Source of the DNA: Planctomycetota bacterium
GTDB lineage: Bacteria > Planctomycetota > Phycisphaerae > UBA1845 > UTPLA1
Assembly: GCA_003576905.1 (NCBI GenBank)
Contig: QEVG01000003.1
Location: forward strand, 137,130-201,129
Length of the DNA: 64,000 nt
Reading direction: 5' to 3'
Shown piece after piece: positions 16,271 to 25,045 of the stretch. Within the stretch, counting starts at the first letter, position 1, and every line of letters begins with the position of its first letter. The translations under genes were made by a program, and so were the position numbers. Under the pieces are notes generated by a model. That model worked only from the letters and a program-made list of their open reading frames with translations, searched no databases and was not told where the DNA came from.

Positions 16271-19200
16271 TCAGTGGGAACCGCCAGGAACCGTTCTCCC
16301 GAGTTGGGGAAAGGCTCCATCCGGTTCCGGCGGCGGAACCCGCCGCCCAAAGCGCCCGAACAGTGCCGGAATCACGAACAGGTTCAGGAGCGTCGCCGAC
16401 AACAGTCCCCAGAGAATCACCGAGGCCATCGGAGTGAGAATCTCCTTGCCCGGCTCGCCCCCTCCAAGCACGAGCGGAAAAAGCCCCAGTCCGGATGACA
16501 GTGCGGTCATCAGAATGGGAACCAGGCGTTCCCTCGATCCTCGCCGAATCGCCTCCAGGAAATCCGTCACCCCTTCGTGCCGCTGGAGGAAACGCACATG
16601 GGAAACGAGCATGATGCCGTTTCGGGCTGATATCCCGAACACCGAAATAAAGCCGATCAGCGATGCGACCGTGAGCGTACCGCCCGACAACTGAACGCCT
16701 GCCACTCCGCCGATCAGTGCCAGCGGAACATTCAACATGATGAATAGCGCGTCGACCGCCGAGCGGAACGCGGTATGAAGTAGAAACCCGATGCCTCCCA
16801 CGATCAGGACGGCAAGGAGCATGAGCGTCTTTCGCGTTTCGAGGGCGCTCTCGAATTGCCCTCCGTATTCGATGTGATAGCCCTGCGGCAGAGTAATCTC
16901 CTTATGAATGCGTCGCCTCACTTCCTCAACGACGCCGCCAATGTCACGGCCGGCCACATTGCACATCACCACGATCTTGCGCTGCGCGTTCTCGCGACCA
17001 ATGAAATTCGGTGCCACGTCTTCCTCGATGCGCGCAATCGACTGCATCGGAACAAAGTAGCCCTTCGGCGACTTCAAGGGAATCTGGCCCAGTTGGTCCG
17101 CCGGCCAGCCCTTCCAGTCGCCCAGCTTCACGACGCAATCGTACGCAATTCGTCCCTCAAACAGTTGCCCCGCGTCGCAGCCGCGAAAGGCCGCCCGAAG
17201 TGACTCCGCCGCCGCCTCCGGACGAATCTCATGCCGCGACATCGCCTCTCGGTCGAATCCAAACCGAACCGTCGCTACTTCCGACTGCTGCTCCGTTGAC
17301 AGGTCTACGATCCCCTCGACATTCGCCATGATCGACTGAACCGCGCCCGCGATCTGGCGCAGTCGGCGCAGATCCTCGCCAAAGACCTTGACCGCGATGC
17401 TTGCCCGCGTGCCCGACAGCATGTGATCGATCCGATGGCTGATTGGCTGTCCGACGGTGGCACGAATGCCGGGAACCAAGGCGAGATCGCGGCGGATCGC
17501 GTCCAGAAGCTCCTCGCGCGAGCGCCGCGGGCGCCCCATTCGCTCGGCCGCATCCATGTCGAGCGTCAGATCGATCTCACTTGCCTCCACGCCCTGAACG
17601 TGCTCGTCCAGCTCCGCACGGCCTGTACGCCGTCCGATGGCCACCACCTCAGGCTGACGCATCAGCGTATCTTGCACGATCGCCGCCAGGCGATTGCTCT
17701 CATCGAGGGAGGTTCCCGGCATCGTCACGGTTCCGACTACCAGCGCGCCCTCGTTGAACGGGGGCAGAAAATCGATTCCAAACCCGGCAAGCCCGAAGAC
17801 TGCGGCGACCAGCATCGCCGCCGTGGCGACCAGCGCGGCCACGGGTCGCTTTAGCACCGCATCGAGCGGTTTCCCATACATCCGATTCAGCAGGATCAGG
17901 AATCGCGGTTCCTCGGACTGTCGAACGGCAGCCGAGCCGGCCAGCAAGTAATAGCAAAGAACCGGCGTCAAGGTCAGCGCCACCAGCAACGACGCCGCCA
18001 GGGAAATCATGAACGCCAGTCCGAGCGGCTTCAGCAGGCGCCCCTCCACACCGCCAAGGAAGTAGATCGGGCAAAACACCACCAGAATGACCCACGTGGC
18101 AAAAACAATTGAACTCCGAACTTCGACGCTCGCCTGAAAGATCACCTCCAGGGCGCTAATCCGCTTCTCAACTGGCAGATCCAGGTTGATACGCAGCCGG
18201 CGAACGACGTTTTCCACGTCGATGATCGCATCGTCCACCAGCATGCCGATGGCTATAGCCATCCCGCCCAGCGTCATCGTGTTTATGCCCGAGCCAAGTG
18301 CCCGAAGCGTGAGCACAGCCACCACCAGCGAAAGAGGCATCGCCAGCAGCGTGATCAGGCTGGCTCGAACGCTGGCAAGAAACACAACCACGACCACGAT
18401 CACGATCACGGCCCCGTCGCGGACTGCTTCCAGCGTGTTCGAAACCGCCGCGTCAATAAACGCCGCCTGACGGAACAGGTCGCGGTGAATGAGCATTCCC
18501 GTGGGCAGCGAGTCCGCAATCTGATCCAGCGCCGCGTCGATTCGACGCGTCAGCTCAAGCGTGTTGGCGCCCGGCTGCTTCTGTATGGCGAGCACCACGC
18601 CGTCCTCGGATAGCGCCGCACCGGTCTCATCGCGTCGCGACGAAGAGGCCGTGCCACGGCGGATCGCGGCCCCGATTCGCACAACGCCGAAGTCCGACAC
18701 CGTGACGGGCCGGCCGTTGCGCACCGCCACTACGGAATCGGCGATGTCATCTGCGTCGCGAAACCGTCCAAGCCCCTGAACGACGGACTCGCGCGAGGAC
18801 TCCGTCAACAACCCCGCCGACACGCTTTCATTGGACGACTTCAGCGCCGCGACAATCGCCTCGAGGCTCAGGTCATAGGCGCGAAGACGCGATGGAGAGA
18901 CAATCACCTGGTACTGCTTTTCGTCGCCGCCGATTGCGACCACTTGCGACACCCCGCCCACGGCAAGCAACCGCCGCCGAACGTCGGTCATCGCGGTTGT
19001 CCGCAACTCCATCGGCGAATGCGATTCGGATGTCAGCGATATGAACATGATCTCGCCCATGATCGAGGAGGTTGGCGCGAGAACCGGCGGCTCGACCTCG
19101 GGTGGAAGGCTGCCGGCGACGCTCGCCAACCGCTCGCTGACCGTTTGCCGGGCCACGTGAATCTCGGTTCCCCATTCAAACTCCACCCAGATCACGGCAA

Positions 19201-19468
19201 TGCCCACGGCCGTGGCCGATCGGACGCGGCGAACGTCCGCCGCCCCGTTCAGAGTCGTCTCGATCGGAAACGTCACGAGCGTCTCCAACTCCTCCGGGGC
19301 CATGCTCTCAGCCTCGACGAGCACCGTCACCGTCGGAGCGGTCAGGTCCGGGAAGACGTCAATAGGCATTGTCCGTCCCGCCAGAACCCCGGCGACGAGC
19401 AGTACGCCGCTCAATGCAACCACCGCTGCGCGATTCGACAGCGACCAGCGAATCAGTTGATTCAACAT
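16271..19468 (-). CDS. RND efflux permease, heavy-metal (CusA/CzcA) type
   Basis: A 1065-residue inner-membrane proton-driven pump that would export metal ions or small toxic molecules as a trimer. The N-terminus has one helix followed by the porter-domain opening PIDVFPDLTAPTVTV. The 4th-helix motif GMLVDDAIIDVEN (about 404-416) carries the Asp residues of the proton relay in HME-type RND pumps. Duplicated six-helix halves flank two large periplasmic loops. The start lies 15 bases after the adaptor gene, so they are one operon. No TolC-like outer-membrane gene is in the operon. Substrate is not readable from sequence; the His-rich partners suggest a divalent or cuprous metal. Confidence 0.93.
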   Translation of the reverse strand: MLNQLIRWSLSNRAAVVALSGVLLVAGVLAGRTMPIDVFPDLTAPTVTVLVEAESMAPEELETLVTFPIETTLNGAADVRRVRSATAVGIAVIWVEFEWGTEIHVARQTVSERLASVAGSLPPEVEPPVLAPTSSIMGEIMFISLTSESHSPMELRTTAMTDVRRRLLAVGGVSQVVAIGGDEKQYQVIVSPSRLRAYDLSLEAIVAALKSSNESVSAGLLTESSRESVVQGLGRFRDADDIADSVVAVRNGRPVTVSDFGVVRIGAAIRRGTASSSRRDETGAALSEDGVVLAIQKQPGANTLELTRRIDAALDQIADSLPTGMLIHRDLFRQAAFIDAAVSNTLEAVRDGAVIVIVVVVVFLASVRASLITLLAMPLSLVVAVLTLRALGSGINTMTLGGMAIAIGMLVDDAIIDVENVVRRLRINLDLPVEKRISALEVIFQASVEVRSSIVFATWVILVVFCPIYFLGGVEGRLLKPLGLAFMISLAASLLVALTLTPVLCYYLLAGSAAVRQSEEPRFLILLNRMYGKPLDAVLKRPVAALVATAAMLVAAVFGLAGFGIDFLPPFNEGALVVGTVTMPGTSLDESNRLAAIVQDTLMRQPEVVAIGRRTGRAELDEHVQGVEASEIDLTLDMDAAERMGRPRRSREELLDAIRRDLALVPGIRATVGQPISHRIDHMLSGTRASIAVKVFGEDLRRLRQIAGAVQSIMANVEGIVDLSTEQQSEVATVRFGFDREAMSRHEIRPEAAAESLRAAFRGCDAGQLFEGRIAYDCVVKLGDWKGWPADQLGQIPLKSPKGYFVPMQSIARIEEDVAPNFIGRENAQRKIVVMCNVAGRDIGGVVEEVRRRIHKEITLPQGYHIEYGGQFESALETRKTLMLLAVLIVGGIGFLLHTAFRSAVDALFIMLNVPLALIGGVAGVQLSGGTLTVASLIGFISVFGISARNGIMLVSHVRFLQRHEGVTDFLEAIRRGSRERLVPILMTALSSGLGLFPLVLGGGEPGKEILTPMASVILWGLLSATLLNLFVIPALFGRFGRRVPPPEPDGAFPQLGRTVPGGSH

Positions 19469-19483
19469 CCCAATGCTCCCGGG

Positions 19484-21175
19484 TCAATGAACATGACCGT
19501 GGCCGAAGTCCGAGGGAGCCGACTGCGCCATCTTCAGCGCCGCCGCCCCGCGCGAAACGACCCGCTCACCCACCGACACCCCGCTGAGCGCTTCGATCCA
19601 ACCGCGATCCCGTATTCCAAGTGGTACGTCGCGCCGCTCGAACGATTCGCCAGTCACCAGTACGAAGACCACGGGGCGACCGCCATCCATCACCACCGCG
19701 GATTCCGGAATCGCCGTCGCGGCGTCCGCATGTCCCGATCGGATGTGCACGTCCACGAACATGCCGCTGCGAAGGCCGTCCACGTGGCCCGGTAATTCGA
19801 ACGTAATCGGAAGCGTTCGCGAATCGGGCTCGACTTCCTTGCCGACATGCACGACGCGGCCTCCGGCGGCGGAAATCGCGCGACGCACCGGCGTCGCGCC
19901 GGGCATGGAATAATCCGCGACGATCTCGCCGGGAAGCCGCGGCCAGTCAAACTCCGATACCTGGGCAGTGATCCAGAGTTGCCGGGTTTCGATGATCCGA
20001 AACAGGACCTGGTGCGTCTCGACTGTCTCGCCCTCAACCCCCGCTACGAGATCGAGCTCGCCGGAGATTGGGGCGGTCAGCGCGGTGAGCGAGCTCATTC
20101 GCCCGGCTTCGCGGCCGTCGGTTTGCGCCCCGCTGCCCTGAAATTCGGGATAGTCCGCCAGGACCGCATCAAACCAATGCTGCAGCGCCAGAGCGGCTTC
20201 ATGCTCCGCTTCCGCGATGGCCAGTTCGCGCTCCGCCTCGTTGACCTCCCGCTCAGATGCGGTGGCGCTGGAGTGCAGACGCGCAAGACGCGCGTGTTCC
20301 GTTTTCGCGAAGTCAAGACTGGCCCGCGCACGCGCGACCTCTTCGCGCACAGCAATCGACTTCTGCCGAATGTCGAAGGACCGCTCGGCCACCTCGGCCG
20401 AGTACAGCAACGGCGACTCCACCAGCGCCAGTACCTCCCCCTCCGCGACCTTGTCGCCCAGTTTCGGCCACGCCCCGTCTGAACGCCGGCGGAGCCGGCC
20501 GATCATTGGCGACGAAACCTCGGCACGTGCGTGGGGCGGACTCACCACCCGGCCGGGCGCCTCCAGCCACGTGGACAGCGATCGACGTTCAACCGTTGTC
20601 AGCAGCATTCCGATTGTCCATTGCTCCTCCATGAGAAACGGAATCTGGTGATGGTCCGCCTCAGGCCCCTTCGGGCTTGGGGCACTGAACTCTCCCGCCC
20701 GCACCAGAAGGTCGCCGACAATGACCTCGTCCTCGACTTCCAGACCGGCGATTCGCAGCACCAGGTCGTGCCGGCCCTCCTCCGCGAACGTCAGGCGCGG
20801 CTTGAAAATGCCGTCTCGAACCGGACGTGTTTCTACCGTGCGCTGCGCTTGGCCGGTCGCGGGTCTAGCTTCCACAGTCAGCGACGAAATCCGCACCGGT
20901 TGCCCCGTCTCGAGGATCGTGAAGTGACACAGGAATTCCGTTGATCGCCCAACAATCGGAGCCGGGTACTCCATGAACAACTCAAGCTTTTCCGAGAACG
21001 CCGTGACCTGGATGGGCTCGGCACCGGTCGTGTCGGTCGTGGCTTCCGCGCGCGTGTGTTCATCGGAGTCCCCGCTCCGGGCTTCATTCCCCTTCGAACT
21101 GTTCCTGTCGCAGGCTCCGGCGGCAATTGCGACGGCAAACAACCCGACAATCGCATGAAGTCGATAAATGCTCAT
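19484..21175 (-). CDS. Periplasmic RND adaptor (CusB/HlyD-type) lipoprotein with extra N-terminal domain and His tail
   Basis: Links the RND pump to an outer-membrane exit duct. The start chosen is the ATG at 21175, giving 563 residues and a compact signal with lipobox-like AAGAC near residue 20; ATG 21187 and TTG 21217 are in frame. After an acidic linker comes an extra ~100-residue beta domain (about 55-160) resembling YtkA/FixH-type Ig-like modules, unusual for adaptors. The core follows: biotinyl-lipoyl halves, an alpha-helical hairpin with heptads (REEVARARASLDFAKTEHARL onward), a beta-barrel and a membrane-proximal domain. The last residues are GHGHVH, a likely metal-binding tail. Confidence 0.9.
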   Translation of the reverse strand: MSIYRLHAIVGLFAVAIAAGACDRNSSKGNEARSGDSDEHTRAEATTDTTGAEPIQVTAFSEKLELFMEYPAPIVGRSTEFLCHFTILETGQPVRISSLTVEARPATGQAQRTVETRPVRDGIFKPRLTFAEEGRHDLVLRIAGLEVEDEVIVGDLLVRAGEFSAPSPKGPEADHHQIPFLMEEQWTIGMLLTTVERRSLSTWLEAPGRVVSPPHARAEVSSPMIGRLRRRSDGAWPKLGDKVAEGEVLALVESPLLYSAEVAERSFDIRQKSIAVREEVARARASLDFAKTEHARLARLHSSATASEREVNEAERELAIAEAEHEAALALQHWFDAVLADYPEFQGSGAQTDGREAGRMSSLTALTAPISGELDLVAGVEGETVETHQVLFRIIETRQLWITAQVSEFDWPRLPGEIVADYSMPGATPVRRAISAAGGRVVHVGKEVEPDSRTLPITFELPGHVDGLRSGMFVDVHIRSGHADAATAIPESAVVMDGGRPVVFVLVTGESFERRDVPLGIRDRGWIEALSGVSVGERVVSRGAAALKMAQSAPSDFGHGHVH

Positions 21176-21292
21176 GATCTGTTCCATTTCGATGGACTGC
21201 TTGATCGGATCGCGCAATCAAGGGACCCCTGCAGGTGGCAGAGACCCTCCGCTCAGTCGAAAAAAGAATTTAAGAAAGGGGAAACGGTCGAA

Positions 21293-21823
21293 TCAGATCA
21301 GAAGCGTCGAACGAGTTGCAACCAGTGTGCGCGCACCGCTCCTGGCGGCAGCCGTTCTTCCTTGAAGAACGAATGAGATCAGGTCATCTCGCTCGCTCGC
21401 GGGAATCGCCGGCGTCAGGAGATGCTCCATGTTCCGGCCCGGAAAGGAGGGCGATCCGCCGGGGACAAAGCGACTCCTCACAAGGACCGGCCCGATGTCC
21501 AGATCAACAAGCGCGTGGCCGGTATCACCGGATAGCCCCGCCACAGCGCCCTCAACAGGCCTGCATTCAGACCCCGCGAGGGCTTTCGTTATTGCATGGT
21601 CTCGAATATGGAATGCAACCGGCGCTCTCGCGTGGCCCGACGACCCGGAAGGATGAGCCACCGGAATCAGATGGACGTGAGTAGTGCGATGGTCGTGAGA
21701 GTGAATCAGGAACCCATGTGACGCGAACACCCCGGCAAACAGCGGCAAGACGCTCAAGACGCTTGCCGTGATCCCGAATCGTCTCTTGTCCGCGTACACT
21801 CGCATACGCACACTCGATAACAT
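21293..21823 (-). CDS. Small exported His-rich protein heading the RND operon
   Basis: A 176-residue protein with no recognised family. A basic N-terminus precedes a hydrophobic helix (about 18-38), consistent with a signal peptide or anchor. Just after it comes a His cluster, HSHDHRTTHVHL, that could bind metal outside the membrane. The rest is Gly/Ala/Arg-rich without motifs. It lies 117 bases upstream of the adaptor gene on the same strand, and the adaptor also ends in a His tail, so a metal-scavenging or metallochaperone role like that of CusF is inferred. The coding call rests on context, export signal and His cluster; codon statistics were not computed. Confidence 0.6.
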   Translation of the reverse strand: MLSSVRMRVYADKRRFGITASVLSVLPLFAGVFASHGFLIHSHDHRTTHVHLIPVAHPSGSSGHARAPVAFHIRDHAITKALAGSECRPVEGAVAGLSGDTGHALVDLDIGPVLVRSRFVPGGSPSFPGRNMEHLLTPAIPASERDDLISFVLQGRTAAARSGARTLVATRSTLLI

Positions 21824-22604
21824 GCGTCTCGTGCCGGATCGACACGGCTGACCATCTTCAGTGTATCACATGCATCCAGAACGCGTCAATCAACCGCACT
21901 CTAACCTCCCCAGTGCGGGTGCCGTTTACATTCTGCCCGGCGTCGGTTGGAAAGGCCGCGCGCAACTAGATTTTTCCATCAGGCACCTCCCCTGCGGCAC
22001 CTCTGCATTCTTCTGTACTCTGGTTCCCGGTGTCACGCGCCGCCGCGCCCCCCTCCCGCGCGCACATGGAGCAAGGACGTAAGACATAACGCGCGAAGTC
22101 CGCCCGGCGACCGCGCGGATTCCCCCGCGCCCATCGCCCCGCCCGCTCCGCGCCCGGAGGACGCCCGAATGTTTCTCTCACGAAATCCGCGAATCACCGT
22201 TCGCGCCCCGCCCTGTACCAAACCTGAGAGCGTTCACGTTGTTCAGGTTCCATTCAGCCTTCCTGCGCAAGGAACGCGGTTTTTCAGGATAAAAATAATT
22301 TGTGCATGCCTTCATTCAGGTTTGCTTATCCGGACCCTCGCGCCGCCCCCCGCGCCGCCCTGAGCCGTCCTGCGTCGCCCGCGCGCGCCGCGCCACTTCC
22401 AACCGCAGATGCCGTAAGCGCCCCGCGCCTGCCTTCTCTGTTCCCTCTCCGCTGTTCCCCATTCCCTTTTCCCGCCTCGCCGTTTCACGGGCGTCCCTCT
22501 CCCCATCCCCCTTGGCCGGAAAACACCCCTGCCCTTACAATCCCCACCCCGACAATGGACGGACCGGGTCGGCGGCACGGCAACCTGATTCGAGAGCCTT
22601 TGAA
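21824..22604. other. 781-bp divergent intergenic region between the efflux operon and sucD
   Basis: No convincing gene is seen in either direction. On the left, TACACT on the reverse strand (21860-21865) is a possible -10 for the efflux operon. In the middle is a 7-bp inverted repeat with AT-rich sequence just after it (GGATAAAAATAATT near 22287-22300), which may be the sucD promoter. The last ~170 bases before sucD are very C-rich on the + strand, with a pyrimidine tract at about 22432-22517. This leaves a possible sucD leader of ~300 bases. Confidence 0.5.
22221..22249. repeat. Inverted repeat AACCTGA/TCAGGTT upstream of sucD
   Basis: Perfect 7-bp arms at 22221-22227 and 22243-22249 are separated by 15 bases. 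About 40 bases downstream lies the AT-rich candidate promoter. The shape suits an operator or a leader hairpin; no regulator is identified. Confidence 0.35.
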
Positions 22605-23498
<894 letters not shown>

Positions 23499-23532
23499 TC
23501 GGAAGAAGTGTCAAAACCGGGCTATACACGCT

Positions 23533-24153
23533 GTGAGAGTCACAGCGAAGTACCTACTGTTGTCGATTCTCCTTTGGCCGCTGGGAATTTTCTGTCACGA
23601 GTTCGTAGGCCACGGGTTGGTCGGCGTATTGTGCGGCGGAAGGATTGAGAGGCTTGAATTACTTTCCTTTCAAGTGTGGCCGACACTTGAGATGATGCCG
23701 TGGGCGGGGCGGTATGGCGCCTGTGCAGTCGCTGGGATTCCGACTCCCCGGGGGAAAGCCGTTATGGCTCTGGGAGGTGCATTGAGCACGTTTTCCGTAG
23801 CAGCAATCGCCACGGCGCTGCTGTTGATGCGAAGGTGGGGCCGGTATGGAAGGCCGCTACTGATTACGCTCAGTTTTTGGTGGTTCGACTTGCTGACCTA
23901 CACGCTCCCAAGCTGGGGTCTGCCGCGTTCGATCGTGTGGGGGCAGAACTGGTACAGTGAGCCGTACGAAGCCGCACTCGCCCTGGGTATCCCCGGCACA
24001 ACGATGCGGATCCTCACGATCGCGAGCTGCGCCGGCCTTCTGGCAATCGTCTGTATTCGCATCTATTCTGAGATGAAGCATCCCATTACGAACCGACGAA
24101 ACAGTGAGCTCGAAACATGCGTGCAATCCGTTGGACTTCGTGAACGCGAATGA
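23533..24153 (+). CDS. Small membrane zinc metalloprotease-like protein (M50/site-2 type)
   Basis: A ~206-residue polytopic protein. From the GTG at 23533 a hydrophobic helix contains HEFVGH (22-27), the HExxH zinc signature inside a membrane segment, followed by GLVGVLCGG as in site-2 proteases. A third ligand could be Asp119 in WWFDLLTYTLP, which takes the place of the M50 LDG motif. About four to five helices and no PDZ domain. It would cleave membrane proteins within the bilayer, though M50-like pseudo-proteases exist. The start is uncertain: the frame is open back into the end of sucD (23440). Its 3' end overlaps folP by 68 bases in opposite orientation. Confidence 0.68.
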   Translation: MRVTAKYLLLSILLWPLGIFCHEFVGHGLVGVLCGGRIERLELLSFQVWPTLEMMPWAGRYGACAVAGIPTPRGKAVMALGGALSTFSVAAIATALLLMRRWGRYGRPLLITLSFWWFDLLTYTLPSWGLPRSIVWGQNWYSEPYEAALALGIPGTTMRILTIASCAGLLAIVCIRIYSEMKHPITNRRNSELETCVQSVGLRERE

Positions 24154-24949
24154 TCTGCACCCGTGCGAGTGCAATGTGCATTGCCACTGCCACTGTCCCC
24201 GCCGCCAGGTCCTCGTCGCTCGCCGCCCGGCCGCCCTCAACCGAAAGCGTCTCGCGCAGGAACCTCTTTCGCGACGGCCCCACCAGAACCGGCCGCCGCC
24301 CGACAAACCGGCGAATCTCCCGCAGCAGCGTCAGGTTGTGCTCCGTCGTCTTGCCGAAGCCGATGCCCGGATCGACGATCATCTTCGTGCAATCCACGCC
24401 CGCGGCTTCCAGGGCCGCAGCCCGCTCGTCGAAGAACGCCGCCACCTCGGCGACCACGTCCTCGTAGTGCGGCGCCTGTTGCATCGTCGCCGGAGTCCCC
24501 TGCATATGCATCACCACGAAGGGCAGCCCGGACCGCCGCAGCAGCTCCGGCATCAGCGGATCGTGCCGGACGCCCGACACGTCGTTGACGATGTCCGCAC
24601 CCGCCTCGATCGCCGCCGCAGCCACGGCGCTTGACTGCGTGTCAATAGAAATCGGCACCCCCACACCCGCCTGCCGCAGCCCGCGGATCACCGGCTCGAC
24701 GCGGCGAATCTGCTCCGACGCCTCCACGCCGGCGCTGCCGGGCCGAGTGGACTCTCCGCCGATGTCGAGCACATCCGCACCGTCCGCGACCAGGCACTGC
24801 CCGTGCGCGATCGCCGCGGCCGGATCGAGATAGCGCCCGCCGTCGCTGAAGCTGTCCGGCGTCACGTTGAGGATGCCCATGACCAGGCAGCGGCCGCGGA
24901 AGTCCAGCGATCCGTGCGGCGTTTCCAGGACGTGCGGCGTATGATCCAT
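24086..24949 (-). CDS. folP: Dihydropteroate synthase
   Basis: Condenses p-aminobenzoate with dihydropterin pyrophosphate in folate synthesis; the sulfonamide target. 287 residues from the ATG at 24949. Signatures: MGILNVTPDSFSDGG (pterin/PABA loop), DIGGESTRPG, SIDT, NDVSG, VVMHMQG, DPGIGFGKT and LVGPSRKRFL. The C-terminus IIRVHEV is typical. The longer frame to 25465 has no family similarity. A TATCAT -10-like element (24976-24981, reverse) lies ~27 bases upstream of the start. Confidence 0.96.
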   Translation of the reverse strand: MDHTPHVLETPHGSLDFRGRCLVMGILNVTPDSFSDGGRYLDPAAAIAHGQCLVADGADVLDIGGESTRPGSAGVEASEQIRRVEPVIRGLRQAGVGVPISIDTQSSAVAAAAIEAGADIVNDVSGVRHDPLMPELLRRSGLPFVVMHMQGTPATMQQAPHYEDVVAEVAAFFDERAAALEAAGVDCTKMIVDPGIGFGKTTEHNLTLLREIRRFVGRRPVLVGPSRKRFLRETLSVEGGRAASDEDLAAGTVAVAMHIALARVQIIRVHEVQRIARMFRAHCFVGS

Positions 24950-25045
24950 GAGTCGTTGGCGTCCACCCCGGCGGGATGATACGCTGCGATTCGCGGAGTG
25001 AACAGTACGAACGGCTCGCACGCGCCACCCGGTTGACCGTCGCCG

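Noticed and set aside
22302..22604. N-terminal extension of SucD
   Set aside because: Low-complexity Arg/Pro/Ser-rich sequence; SucD of normal length begins at the ATG at 22605.
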